Shown: positions 10,936 to 23,162, numbered from the stretch's first letter. The stretch: DNA of 55,406 bases from Ettlia oleoabundans (GCA_019693395.1 JAAMXP010001603.1:721-56126), one strand, 5' to 3'. Notes: generated from the sequence alone by a model not told the origin. Numbers and translations are program-made.

Positions 10936-13900
10936 CTACAAGTTCAAACTAGCAGGTGCCCCATACAACAAGGCCCGCACAGCACTTGGCAGCCTAGTGA
11001 AGTCACTGCTGCGGGACAGCCCCTGCAGCTGAGATGGCGGTACCGGCCGGTACTGCTGCTCAAGGGGCGGCTGCTGCAGCCTGCCCAAAGCAGCGCAGCT
11101 GTCGGGGGAAGGGTGGGCCTTCAGGCTGGCCTCTAGTGCCTGCTGCAGCTGGGCTAGCACCCGCATGCACTGGTTGATGCCGAGTGCTCCCAGGTTGCTA
11201 GCACCCAGATGTGCCTGCTGCTGCTGTTGCTGCTGCTTTAGTTGGTAGCGCAGGTAGTACAGATCTGCCGCCATCTGCTGCGATTTCTGTAGCACAGTGG
11301 CTGCCCATCCATACCCTGCCTGCTGAAGCAGCAGCTGCACAGCTTGTTCCACGCGACGGCACAGACGCAGCCACCACACGTCCAGCACGTGGCAGCGCTA
11401 CCCGGAGTCGATCAGCTGCTGCTGCCTGCTGGTGAGCAGCAGCTCACGGTCGCTGTCAACGCCACCCCAGCGTGAGACAAGCTTCTCACCCTGCTGGATG
11501 GGCCGAGTGGCATACACCTGCAGTGCAGGTGATTCGATAAAGGAAAAAACTTTTGGAAGAGGGGCATGAGATGAGGCCCCCACCCTGCCGGATGGGTCAG
11601 CTGACATACACACGTGCAATACCATGAAAGCACAAGTGCCACACGCATATAAAATGGCACCTAAGGCAGGCAGATTGCCTTTTATAAACTGCTGTCGTAG
11701 GTGAAAGGACAATCGTAATGGAGACGAGACAGCAAGGCAGCCTTGCCAGCTGATGCAGTCCAGGATGCATCTGGCAGAGGAAAGCAAGGGGCCTGCCTGG
11801 CGTCTTGGGTAACCAAACCAGCCAGCCAGCTCGGCCCAGCTCAGCTTTGCTGCGTCGCAGCATTCACTTGTACATGCTAAGCAACGCTCAGCAGCCAAGC
11901 CAGCCCTGCTCCACGGTAGCATTCTGGGTCGGCCAAGTGGACTCACCACAGAAAGGGGGATGGCCACTCCTCCAGCGTCGTCCCGCAGCAGCAACGTGTA
12001 GGGTTTGACGTTTGCCTGCTGCCCCTCCGCCTCGTCCTCTGGTACCTCGCCCTCCTCCACCTCTGAGAACACTGCAGACAAGCATGCACAGAATAGACCG
12101 CAGGTTTTGACATGGAGCAACCTGGAGGAAGCATCGTATAGCAAATACTAGATGCTGTGTTTCCTGCAGGGCGGCACTCACTGCTCTTGCACAGGGGCGA
12201 TCAGTGAGGCTAAGCATGCATCGGCTGTGGGCATTAGCAGAGGCAGCGCTAGCACCAAAGGCAGCATGAGAGCGGCAGGAACTGAAATGAGTGCTCACGT
12301 GTGTCCTGCAGACAGTGAAACTCGTTGGACTGCTCCCCCATCTCTAGAATGAGGTCAGGGCCCCTGCAATGGGTGGTTGAGTGGGGGTTGTGCACGAGTG
12401 CGGCGTGACGCAAGTGGGGGAGATTTCGCGGTGTGCAGGGGACTCTAATGCAGCATGACTGTTGAAAGGCAAGGGTGACAATTAAACACAGCCATCCAGC
12501 AGTGCAGAAGTTGAACTCGGTGCAGCACAGGTGAAGCCTGTGGTGGGTTCTGGCTTCAAAACTGAGGGATCACCCAGCGCAAACTGAACATGTTGGCATC
12601 AAGAGAACTGCTAAGCAGAACAAAGCTGTTGCGCCCTTCCCAGCTCTGCTCCCTTTTTTTTTTCCACAACACATACACTTGTGGCACCCCTCAACATCGA
12701 CCTCACTTGCACCGCCCCTTGCCACCACGCTCGCTTGTACCGTACTGCCAATCCCCGTGACACTCGCTTGTACCGCCCGGGGACTGGTGCCAGCTGGCGT
12801 GCCAGGTTGTCCAAATCGCGCGCGCTGATGAGAACCTCGTTGGACTTGAAGCTCTGCAAACAGGAGCCACAAATTAACACGGATGATGGAAGGGCATGGA
12901 GCTCGCCTTAGTTAGGCGGGTGCAAATAAAATAATAGATTCCAGACACTCCCCGCCCCCAAGAAATTTTCGCAAAAATAAGTACGTACGTAGCCAGTTTG
13001 TGAAAAAGAAAGCAGTACAGTCTAATAGAACGCTCAGCATCCCGCAGCAAAGCCCGCGTTCTCAAGCCCCCGTTCACCCCATCACACACACACGCGCGCA
13101 CACCACATCACCACCAGCAGGGGAGTACAAGGTTGTACTAGGTATTGACAGCATGCAAGGCACACGGTATGTAGTGCTCAGTCAGCCACAGGCAGTTGGC
13201 CGAAAAAAAGGAGCGCACCGTTGCCGTGCGGCCGCCTCGCTCCGTCAGCACCCCGGACAGCCAGCCGCAAGCTTGGTCTGTGGGGAGGGGCTCGAGGGCC
13301 CTCAGGGTGTAGCCGTGATCCAGCAGAGACTGCAGCACATATTGCAAGATATCGAGCTTCAAGGTGTGAAGGCAGGCTTTGGGCACTCATCACTGACGCG
13401 ATTGTACGATGCAGTGCAAAGTTTACTCACAAAGCAGCCCTTTGCAACGCCGCACCTGTCGCCTGCAGAGCTGCGCAGGGCGGAAGGTGCCAGCCAGCAG
13501 GCGCCGCAAGCCCCAGTCTTCCGCCACCTCAGCAGCAGAGGGCGCGAGGTCAGCCAGCTGGCGCAGGTGCTCCAGAGTGCTCCTGCCCACATCTGCATGC
13601 ATGCTCGATATGTGCATACCTCGGTATGACAATAAATGCAGAATCAATCAACGCTAGTTGCGGGCAGCCCACAGCACTGAGAGCTCATCAGACTGCTGAC
13701 TGCTGGCTCATGCTTTGACCAACGCCCGCTTGCTGCCACCGTAACAGCGTCAAGTGTCTGTCGAGTACATGCATGGCGATGAATGCGTAATCCAGCTATG
13801 CATGCTGGGAACACGGAGTTGTCAGCCAAGTTGCATGGTGGCGCCTAGCGCTTCCCTCAAGCACGTTCTCTTTCACTCACTCAGAATGATGGCGGCAGCT

Positions 13901-14671
13901 GGATCAGAACTGCCGGTGTACTGCACCTCCAACCCCTGCAGGGCTGCAGCCACATAGCCACGGGCTGAAGCCCGGTCCAGTCCCAGGTGGTAGGTGGGCC
14001 TGCCTCTCTGCCTTGTGATCCACCGGTTTCCTCTTCTTGCTCGGATCGGCGGTCGGACGGGGTGCTTGCCACGCTGTCTCCCACCTCAGCCTGGCTGCCA
14101 CCTTGCTGCGGCCCAGATGCCGCCGAGGGAGCAGCAGAGCACCGGCCGCCGTCGCTGCTGCCGCTGCTGTTAGCTTGCCGCCGCCGCTTTTGCTTTGAGG
14201 GCTGACCCTCAGCTACTGCTCCATCCACAACTTCCTCATGGCATCTGCCTGCCCTTGAGCTACGGCAGAGAGCCTGCCAGAGGCCTTCAAGACAGGTGCT
14301 GCTGCTGGCCCAATCAAATGTGCTGCTGCGCTATGCAGCAGACCCCCTTGCTGCCGCTCACGCTGCTTTTGAAGCTGCTTCTGCTTCTGCTCCTGTGGCT
14401 TGGCCCCTGCCTTCTGCTGCGTCCGCAACCCCTTATGCTGCTGTGTTGCCTGCTCATCCTGCTGCGTCTGTGCCTCCTCTCGCTGCTGTTGCTCCTTTTC
14501 CACCTGCCGCCGCCGCCGCTTCTTTTCCAACCTGCGCCGCCTCTTGGCTTCATGTTGCCGCTCAACGTCACCTGCCTGCTCCCGACGTTGCTGACTGCCA
14601 CACACCTGCTTCTCTTGTTGGTTCTCATGAAAACCTAGTGGGCCACTGACTAGTGCTGACATCAGCGGCAA
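10936..14671 (-). pseudogene. Upstream exons of the unit A SET-type gene, with stops
   Basis: In transcript order: a Lys/Arg/Gln-rich coiled coil (14671-14213, with EAKRRRRLEKKRRRRQVEKE) that shifts frame near 14230 into a Ser/Gly-rich stretch; 13592-13431 (TLEHLRQLADLAPSAAEVAE); about 13385-13210 (LDILQYVLQSLLDHGYTLRA); about 12860-12770 (SFKSNEVLISARDLDNLARQ); 12071-11947, acidic (EVEEGEVPEDEAEG then YTLLLRDDAGGVAIPLSV); 11517-11402 (VYATRPIQQGEKLVSRWGGV, itself SET-like); and a helical Gln-rich exon 11388-10936 ending PASLNL. In-frame TAGs occur at 11400-11398 and 10938-10936. At the second, unit B has TGG (Trp) before the same donor, so unit A carries a nonsense change. The coiled coil and first frames recur in units B and C, which supports them as real exons of one gene. 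Function beyond the SET context is unknown. Confidence 0.45.
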
Positions 14672-16767
14672 ACGGGAACGCTGCCGCCGCAGCAGCTGTC
14701 AGCCACTGTGGTGGCACCGCGGCGCCCCAATCCTGAATGGGTCAGGCTGCAGACCCCAGGTGCCCGGCAGGTCAACAAGGTATGTAAACAGAAAAAAACA
14801 TTGAGTCAACCCCTGTTCAGAACTAGTTCCGACTTCAGGGAATGCTGCTACGGATGCAGGAATGAAACAAGCCGGCGGCGCTGCTGATTAGTTGCCTGGC
14901 TCCGCCGCCGGCGCCACTGGGGCGGACAGTCCAAGAGCCAAGCGGGAAACTCACACGCATCGGAATGCCACGCAGCAGCTCGTATACGCACCCGTGAACC
15001 TTAGGCAAGCTTGCTGGGTAGCCCCCGCAACCTGCAACGGTCGATAAATACCAGACTCCCGGCACTTGCAATACGGCGAGCTTGCGCATATGTCAATATT
15101 GCAGCAAAAGACTTGGCGCGGCAGGCCGATGGGGTGCAGATGGGGGTTCCGAGCCAGGCCCAGCATGCCCGCCTGTGCATTCATGCACGCCGCTGCTGCC
15201 AAGGATTCTTGCGAACTTCAGGTAGGAGTGGCAGCTGCATGGATTAGCTAAACGAACTCCCTCGTGAACGAGAGGCGTCTTGGCTGCAGGCACTTGACAC
15301 CAGGAGATCATCCTGGGGCACCCAGCAGGACGCAACGGGCGGGCAGTGCCCACACCCCCATAGGCCTCTAGGCTGGCTTTGTTTGTGATACCTCCTAACA
15401 GCCACAAACTATAACTTCATGCTGGACTCTGATAATTTGCAGTGGGAACTGCAACTGCAAGCGAGGTCACACGGGGCATTAGGGCTGCAAACAACTGCTC
15501 TTCGACCCTGCTTCCCACCCTTGTTCCCCAGCCAGCATCCCTTCCCAGCTGAGCCACCTCCCTTGGCACAGTTTTTGAATGGCCCCGCTGCCGCAGCTGC
15601 GAGCTTCGCTGGCACTTGCCGCAGGCGGGCTCGCAGAGCGGCGGGGCTCCCCCCAGTATAGCCCATACCCATTTGGTGTTGATTCCTCACTCTAGAGCTG
15701 TGATGGTGTGTTCCCCCGCTGGATGGCCGGCCCACGTTGCCAAATGGATCAAAAACCTCCACCTCTGAGCCCAGAGAGGCCACGTGGTTGGGTGTGCGGG
15801 CACAGCGGTTAGGAGCCATACACCAGATCACCTGCCTGGCTATTCTGCTGGTCACCCCCCGCCACTTCTCTTGCTAGCAACTGCTGCCCACTCAAAACAG
15901 CAGTTGCCCCTTCACCCACCCACCCGTTCGTTTGTGTAACAATCTCGGCCACCGTACGCATTCAGTTGGCACATCTCTCGCGAGTTCCTTTCTTGACTCC
16001 CATCCCAGAGCATGCCCTTCCATTCCCCCTATCCACCACCGATGGCCGAGGTTTCTGCATGACCACTTTGACAGTTGATGACACCGAGCTTCCTGTTCAG
16101 GCAGCCTTCCATCAGCCGTCCCCCAATCTCTCTCCCCCACTCATGTTTTGTACTGGCGTTTCTTCTTTCTGGGATGTGTGCCGCCCCAGGCCTGTTGTCG
16201 CTTATGTGACCATACGGGTGTAACAGACCAGCAGCAGCAGCAGCTCATAGAGCCTGTCTGTGCCGCCGCCGCCATCAGGCGCCATCGCTGAGCGGCTCAA
16301 TAGGTGTGCCTGCCTCTGCTGCTCAGAGCACACATTGCAGCATGCCACCCGTTAAGCATGAATGCGCAGCAAGTCTACGGAGTAGGCATTGCTGCATAGC
16401 CTGTGGCGCTCGCGCGAAATCGGCGCGGGCTGCAAGGGTGCTAAGCAGCAGGGTGTGAGCGCCAGCCTCCCGCCAGGGCGTCCACCACATCCGTAGCACG
16501 GTAGGGAAGGTGCCTGGCCCAAAGCTGAAGTAGCACATAAAGCCAGTTGCCACTGACTCTGGCAAGTCGAAGCTGCGCTGCTGCCGCACGGGCTGCCGTC
16601 GCATCCCCAACGCGGGAGGGCGGCTGCCGCACCAGGCATCCTGCGAAGCCTGGGGGCGTGAGCTCAAGACCGATGAACCAAGCTGCATCATTGCGGGCTG
16701 ACAGTCTGCTGCAGCCAGAGGGCTGCAGGTGGATCAAGTGCCGGCTGTTGGTTGATGCTGCTCGCAT
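14672..16767 (-). other. Further candidate 5' exons of the unit A minus-strand gene
   Basis: Three blocks look coding and have homologous, more decayed counterparts in unit B: about 15200-14835 (CMNAQAGMLGLARNPHLHPI, then LPKVHGCVYELLRGIPMRV); about 15830-15700 (WCMAPNRCARTPNHVASLGS, FDPFGNVGRPSSG, ending at a GTGAGG donor); and 16767-16441 (RLARVSGNWLYVLLQLWARH, TDVVDALAGGW). The last lies about 320 bases from the divergent small gene and may hold the start of the minus-strand gene. Exon borders are not fixed and no domain is recognised. Confidence 0.3.
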
Positions 16768-17083
16768 TTGTTCAGGCTTCGGAGCATCGAAAACAGCATT
16801 TGTGCCCGTGTCCGAGCTGCATGCTGCTGGGGCGGAGGGCCGGCTCGCGGAGCTGTCAGCCGCCGCTCTCCGGGCATGCTCCCTACTTGCAGCAAACAGA
16901 GCTTAACAGGGATAGACCGTGTAGGAGAACGAAAATTGGCAGGCATCACCGGCTCCGGAGCTCAGGATGACTATGCACAGCCAATACATCACGCAAGTTG
17001 GATACCCTCGTCACACGTTCTTTGCCCGTCGTTGAGTGTCAATCTCATAGTTCCTGCCACGAAAGTAAACCCGGTAAACAACC

Positions 17084-17571
17084 ATGGACCTGGTATATTG
17101 CTCTGGGTACAAAGCGAATGGACAGCCCTGCGGCTTTCACGGTGCCGCAAACTTTCCGCGGGGGTTGTACTGTGCTCACCACACCAACCAGGCGCCGTGC
17201 CAGCTGTACGTCACGCCCTGCCAGTGCAACTACTGCAATGGCAACATGACCTACTACTTCCCGAGGCCAGGCGTGTTCTTTTACTGCCAATCGCACAAAA
17301 ACGTAAGTCACGGCGAATGTGCGAGCACCAGCAGTGCTACGTTGTATGGAGAGTGAAATGAGCACGCGGACGCGTAGAATTTTATGTGTCTAACTGCACT
17401 GGGGCCTGAGAATCACTTGTTTGCCGTGCAAGTAAGTCATATGTGCAAACCTAGAACTGAATTTGCCACGGCACGGCTGTTGTGCAGATGGCCTCACGTG
17501 GCCCGCCCCCGCAGCACTATGGCCCTCCTGAGTACTATGAGAGGAACAACGGCTGTTGCACCATGCAGTGA
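17084..17571 (+). CDS. Small Cys/His-rich protein, unit A copy
   Basis: Two exons, 17084-17302 and 17488-17571, join in phase 0 across a GTAAGT...TGTGCAG intron and give 100 residues. Exon 1 has two similar finger-like halves: C6-x9-C16-x13-C30-x2-H33, then C39-x6-C46 with C48 and C51, and C68-x2-H71, which suggests two zinc sites. The conserved core between copies includes QAPCQL and NGNMTYYFP. Exon 2 codes a Pro/Tyr-rich tail (MASRGPPPQHYGPPEYYERN) ending GCCTMQ, reminiscent of Cys-rich tail-anchoring motifs; that is only an impression. No signal peptide or membrane helix. The paralogue at 22664 has 79% identical residues in exon 1 by my count, with the same gene structure, so it is under constraint. 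Function unknown; it lies head to head with the minus-strand SET-type gene. Confidence 0.75.
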
Positions 17572-17639
17572 ATGGCAACATCAAAGATGTGCGTGGCTTC
17601 ATTAGAACATGGGCTGCTATGATGATGTCACAAGCCTTT

Positions 17640-17644
17640 TGTAA
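17640..17644 (+). promoter_or_regulatory. Poly(A) signal TGTAA
   Basis: TGTAA, the usual chlorophyte poly(A) signal, 69 bases after the stop of the small gene; its counterpart follows the unit B copy at 23451. Confidence 0.6.
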
Positions 17645-17742
17645 CAACCACGTATGATAGTAAGGGTAGTAAACATCGAAGCAACAGCTGGCACGCCAGA
17701 TGCCACGTCAGATGCCGACTCAGTCTGCGGCACCGGTGCACG

Positions 17743-17747
17743 TTACA
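17743..17747 (-). promoter_or_regulatory. Minus-strand poly(A) signal TGTAA
   Basis: TTACA on the plus strand, 116 bases beyond the stop of the terminal minus-strand frame at 17863, facing the plus-strand signal at 17640. This fits convergent gene ends. Confidence 0.45.
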
Positions 17748-17862
17748 ACAGCTGGAAGTGGCAGTATAAATAGCATCCAGGCAGAACAATGTGTTTAATA
17801 GTGGGTATACAGGCAGGGAACAACATTTGTATGTTTGAATAAGAATAAGAATAGTATCAGGA

Positions 17863-20850
17863 CTAGTCATGCATGCAAGGCAAGGTGGGAGCAGCAATCA
17901 CTGCAGGCGGCTTTGGCTCAACAGAAAGAGAAGCAATGAAGGACAGGCGGCCATCTGCGCATTCAGCATGGCACAGCTTGTAAGCAAACTCATCACGATG
18001 GACTGCCACCCCCTCATCCACTGGGCCGCTCACATGTGGCCGCTCAGCGCCAAGGGCATAAGAGTTGCACACGGTGCAGAGTGAATGGCAGCGGCGGTTG
18101 AACTGGCTGAACCCTGCGTCACCAGCCGATCTTCACACTGAACAACGCAAGCATCAACAGCTGGGTGGCCAATGCGTACCTGGATGGCCGAGGATCTCAG
18201 GTGTAGGAACGGGTGTCGGCGGCAGATGCCAACAAATTCTCCTGAGGGTAGTGTTGGGGTGGGGGGGGCACGCTGAAAAAACGGAAGCCAGACGAGAATG
18301 GTGCGTGCCAGGTCAGCTTGAACAAAGCTGCACAGGCTGTATGCCTTAGCAGCCGTTGCTGCCGCCAACACACACTCCCCTTAGCTGTTGGGCTTCTGGC
18401 CACCCTGGCACAGGTCACTCAGCAGCTCACCTCAGGGTGGTTGGCTCAATACAGCCAGGTCCGCCAGATACGATTTACTCAAAAACTTCCAGAAGCCGCT
18501 CAGTTGGACGGCACACACCGTGCTCTAGCCGCGGACTGCTGTATGTGAGTGAGCCTGGTGTAGAGGATGCTGCGCCACCAGCAGCTGCTTCTCTCATTGC
18601 TCCATGACGTCCCCGCCAGAGCTTGCTCAAGCAAGGCTCACTCGCAGGTTCTGAGCCTGGCCCAGACTATTGCTCTGGCTGCTGTGAGTCGGGCAGGTCC
18701 TCTGGAGCGCGTTAAACGGGCAGCGATGTCGCTCATCTGCCAGCTTCCTCTCGGCTGCTCAGGGTATAGAGGGGACAGCGACTGGGGCAGCATGAGTAAC
18801 CGAAACCCACCACAGCAATGATAACAGAAGGCACCTGGTGACGCGGTAGCTACTTGCAGCCACAAGCGGCAGCCATTGGGCTTACCTGCTGTTATGTCAT
18901 CTGCTGCCGCCTGCAACTGGTGAGGGGAAAAGAGCGATGGTATCAATTGGTGGGTGGCGCGAACAACATGAGCTGCATAGGGGAAGCAAGGAGAGAATGC
19001 AGTGCCGTAAGTGGCGGTCAATGCATGCGAAAAGGTAGACATCAGACAGAGAGGCTAACGAGGGCAAGGCACAGGTGGGTAGACATGTAGGAGGCATACA
19101 GCATGCAGGACGGCAACCAACCAGCTGACGCCCCCTCTGGTCCGCATCATTTGTTGTCATCACACGTCCAACAAACGCCCCTAGCACGTCGCCGTTGGTC
19201 AGATGCGGGCCGCCAGCTGGCAGCGAATTCAGGCTCCGGGCAGGGAGATGCAGCGGTGGCAGCAGCCTGCGGGGGATGGAAAAAACATTCTGCATCGTTT
19301 ATCAGTGCCGCAACTTTAAGGGTGCGCTGTCACCTGCTGCCACCGCTGACAAGTTCCTTACACACACACAGGGGGAGGTTGTGTGGTAGCATTTGGTAAG
19401 ACTCGGAAACGTGAACCAGACAGGCTGCAAAACGCCAATGCATGCCTGAACCATAAATCCAAAGCCCTACAAATGTCAAGATCTGAAATACTCTGTATCG
19501 GCCTACCTCCACAAGTTCAACACCAGCAGGTGCCCCTGCAGCTGATCCGGCGGTACCGGCCGGTACTGCTGCTCAAGGGGCGGCTGGAGCAAGCCATCAA
19601 ATTTCAGGGTGTCAAGTCAGTAATGGGCACTCATTCTTTGAGCAGAATGTGCATTGCAGTGCAACGAGGCACAAACTGCAGAGAAGACAATACAGCATGT
19701 GCGTGTACAGCCTGTTACAGCATTAAACATGGAAATCACAGCGGCATACCCGTAGTGGGGTCCCCTGTGCCGCCTCACTGGCTGAAAATGCAACATCGTG
19801 AGGCGGCCCTTTGTATTTGCAACGCCGCACCTGCCGCATGCAGAGCTGCGCTGGGTGGAAGCTGCCAGCCAGTCCTCCGCCACCTCAGCGGCAGAGGGCG
19901 GCAGGTCAGCCAGCTCGGAACAGCTGATCCAGGGTGCTCCTGCCCACATCTGCAGGAACATTGTATAAAGTGAGTAGTCAATAGTCTGCACCGCGAGCCG
20001 GTGTGAAGCATGCACCCCGCTGGTAATTAGGCAATGCCCCGCTCCCCCCATACTGCTGCAGCACCAACGAGGCAAGTGCTTGTTGGGATGGCCATGCACA
20101 GCAGAGCAAGGCAAACTACCATGCTAAGAGAGTGACAGAGAAGCAGAAGATATTTCCGGGAAAGAATGAAGGGCTTAGCGCGCCCTGACTTTGAATTAGT
20201 TACGTTTCAATGCAGCAAAGATTCTTCTTCAACAACCACAAGGGGTGCCAGCCCCCCACGTCAGCCCCAAGTGTGCTACTTACTCATGAATATGCGTATG
20301 CGTCAGCTAGGTCGGGAATGCCTGTGTACTGCACATCCAACTCCCACAGTGCTGCAGCCACATCAGCACGGGCTGAAGCGTTGCTGGATCACCCCAGGCG
20401 GCTCAGAATGCCTCGATCTCATGTGACCCGCTGGTCTCCACTTGGTGCTCGGTTCGACGGCCGGCCGGGGTGCTGGCCATGCTATCTCCTGCCCCAACCT
20501 CGCTGCCACCTTGCTGCGGCCCCGATGCCGCCGAGGGAGCCGAGCACCCGCCTCCCATGTTGCCGCTGCTGTACGTGGCAGTGGCAGCGCGACGCCGCCG
20601 CTTCTGTCTTAGGGGGCTGACCCTCAGTTTGTCCTGCTAAATCCACGTCTGCCACGCCATTGGCATCTGCCTGCCCCTTAGCTACGGCAGAGAGCCTGCC
20701 AGAGGCCTTCAAGACAGGTGCTGCTGCTGGCCCAATCAAATGTGCTGCTGCGCTATGCAGCAGACCCCCTTGCTGCCGCTGCCGCTGCACTTGAAGCTGC
20801 CTCTGCTGCTGCTCCTGCTGCTTAGCCCTCGCCTTCTGCTGCGTCCACAA
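17863..20850 (-). pseudogene. Unit B copy of the SET-type gene, decayed
   Basis: Transcript order: Gln-rich coiled coil (20850-20482); an exon at about 19950-19790 that matches TLEHLRQLADLAPSAAEVAE of unit A but has one extra base after the start, giving a frameshift; the exon ending LEQQYRPVPPDQLQG...NLWR (about 19600-19510, donor GTAGGC); and the SET-start exon 19266-19122 (NGDVLGAFVGRVMTTNDADQ), same length (145) and phase as in unit A. The two later SET exons are missing. Beyond it lie an exon at about 18800-18650 (SPLYPEQPRGSWQMSDIAAR, donor GTGAGC), an exon with FVQADLARTILVWLPFF (about 18335-18285), and a terminal frame with GPVDEGVAVHRDEFAYKLCH ending at 17863. The exon between 18520 and 18420 has stops where unit C is open. 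A catalytic SET protein cannot be made. Confidence 0.6.
18606..18819. repeat. 214-bp block near-identical to unit C
   Basis: Ungapped match to 24457-24670 with two differences by my reading (about 99%), while the flanks differ strongly. It covers the minus-strand exon SPLYPEQPRGSWQMSDIAAR and its GTGAGC donor. Confidence 0.85.
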
Positions 20851-22561
20851 CCCCTTATGCTGTTGTGTTGCCTGCTCATCCTGCTGCGTCTGTGCCTCCT
20901 CTAGCTGCTGTTGCTCCTTTTCCAGCTGCCGCCGCCGGCGCCGCCGCTGCTTCTTGTCCAGGCTGCGCCGCTGCTGGGCTTCAAGCTGCCGCTGGATGTC
21001 AAGCGGCTGCTCCCGACGTTGCTGACCGCCTGAAACCTGCTTCTCTTGTTGCTTTTATGCAGATGTTTTTTAATCACTAAGCGATGCTGGCATCAGCGGC
21101 AAATGGGACACCTGCCGCCGCAACAGCTGTCAAACACGGTGGCACCCCGGCTTGCAATTGGTCCATGGGCCAGGCTACAGAGCCCAGGTCCCCCGGCAGG
21201 TCAACAAGGTCTGTCACCCAGGTCTGCAGGAAAAACATGTTTTCAACCCATACATCAGAACTAATTCCGAATAATAGGAATGCTGCAACGGATGCGGCAA
21301 TGAAAGAAGCCGGCGGCGCTGCTGACTACTGCTGCCTGGCTCCGCCGCCGCCGCCACAGGGGCGGACAGTCCAAAAGCCAAGGGGGAACCCACAATTTTT
21401 GGAGTGCCACGCATCATCTTGACACGCACCCGGAAACCTTCAAGCAAGTTTGCAACTGACGGCCGCCGCAACCTGCAACGGTCGTTCAGACCCAGACTCC
21501 CGGTGATTGCAATACGGGACTTTGGGCATAGATGTCTAGTCTGCAGCGACAACATGGCGCGGCGGGGCGGATGGGGTGCGAATGGGGTTCCGAGCAAGCC
21601 CAGCATGCCTGCCGCCTGTGCGTTCATGCACTTCGCTGCTGCCGAGACCTGGCGCCATTCACATGCATGCATGTCCCCAGTTAAGAGTGGCAGCTGCATG
21701 AGTTTGCATTGTGCGTAAAAACCGCCCTTGGCTGTAAGCGTTCCAGGAGTCATTTAGCCCCTAACAAGCTTGAGACGCAGCGGGCAGGCAGGGCCCCCAC
21801 CCCAATAGGCCTGGAGACTGGCTTTGTTCATGATGCCTCCTAGCAGCAACAAGCTATGGCTATTTTCTGGACTATGTAACTACAAGTGAGGTCACACGGG
21901 GCAGTGGGGGCTGGCAACCAATGCTCATAGACCGTGTCTGCGCCACGCTGCCGCCGCTGAGCCGCCATCGCTGGGCGGCACAATAGGTATGCCTGCCTGC
22001 TGCTGCTCACAGCACACTGCATGCCACCCGTTAAGCATGATATCGCAGCAAGTCTACTTAGAAGGCGGTGCCGCACAGCCTGTGGCGCTCGCGTGCCAAG
22101 GCGCGGATCGCAAGGTGCTAGGCAGCAGGCCTAGGGTGTGAGCCACCCGCCAGGGCGTCCCCATACCCGCAGCACGGTAGAGCAGGTGCCTGGCAGCCCG
22201 AGCTGAAATAGCAGGAAGCCAGTTGCTCCTGCACTGGCAAGTCGAAGCTGCTTGCTCCCGCAAGGGCTGCCGCTGCTTGATCAAGGCCAACAAGCCAAGC
22301 TGCAGCACTGCGGGCTGACTGGCTGCTGCAGCCGTGCTTATAGGGTAGGAGTGCGTCACAGAGGTGCTCAAGTACAGTCAAAGAGGTGGGGGTGGGGTAT
22401 CAGTAGAGCTGCACGCTGCTGGGGTGAAGGGCCGGTTCGAGGAGCTGTCAGCCGCCGCTCTCAAAAATGCTCTCTACTTGCAGCAAACAGAACTCAACAG
22501 GACTGAGCGTTGTAGCTGAGCAAGGAGTGGCCATGGCAGGCATCCCTGGCTCCGGAGCTCC

Positions 22562-22568
22562 TATAAAT
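22562..22568 (+). promoter_or_regulatory. Candidate TATA box of the unit B small gene
   Basis: TATAAAT about 96 bases upstream of the ATG at 22664. The matching place in unit A reads GACTATGCAC, so only the B copy has it. Confidence 0.4.
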
Positions 22569-22663
22569 GTCGGAAGTCCAATACCCTCAGTCACTCGTTC
22601 TTCGAGCCCTTTGTCGCTTGGAACTCTCCCAGTTCTCCTGCCACTCAAGTAAACCTCAAAAAC

Positions 22664-23162
22664 ATGCAGCTGGTACAGTGCAATGGGCGCAAAGCCAATG
22701 GACAGCGCTGCGGCTTTCACGGTGCCGCAAACTATCCACATGGGTTGTTCTGTGCTCACCACACCAACCAGGCGCCGTGCCAGCTGTTCCACACGCCCTG
22801 CCAGTTCAATCACTGCAATGGCAACATGACCTACTACTTCCCGCAACCAGGCGTGTTCTTTCTCTGCCAATCGCACAAACATGTAAGTCCTGGCGGAGTG
22901 CCACGTTGCGTTGAGAGTGGGATGAGCACGCGTGCGGAATCGTAGCCTAGGGGTCCATGTGTCCCGTCCTGGTGGTTCGCACTTTTAGCTGCACTGGGGC
23001 CTGTCAACCAGTTGTTTGCCGTGCATTCATTCGTGTGGGCGAATCTGGGACTAAGTTTGCCACGGCATGGCTGTTGTGCAGATGGCGTCTCGTGGCCCGC
23101 CCCCGCAGTGCTATGGCCCTCCTCCGCAATATCAGGACAACGACAGCTGCACCGTGCAGTGA
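22664..23162 (+). CDS. Small Cys/His-rich protein, unit B copy
   Basis: Two exons, 22664-22882 and 23082-23162, with phase 0 and donor GTAAGT as in unit A; 99 residues. Exon 1 has the same length (73 codons) as its paralogue and keeps seven of eight cysteines and the C-x2-H pairs; CQC becomes CQF. The tail reads MASRGPPPQCYGPPPQYQDN and ends SCTVQ. Most differences are conservative (Y/F, R/H, N/H), as expected for two working genes. Just past the stop, the final tail segment is repeated twice more. Function unknown; possibly zinc-binding. Confidence 0.75.

Noticed and set aside
5905..11400. TAG stops in several genes as a sign of a reassigned TAG codon
   Set aside because: Intact MYND paralogue 1 ends with TAG at the expected place, other damaged copies have TAA or frameshifts, and unit B has TGG at one of the sites. 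Decay explains it.
13080..13110. CA/CG-rich run as a Z-DNA or CRISPR-like repeat
   Set aside because: Too short and irregular; no spacer pattern.
14195..14638. Plus-strand Leu-rich 147-codon frame
   Set aside because: It is the complement of the Lys/Gln-rich coiled-coil exon; CTG repeats read as poly-Leu.
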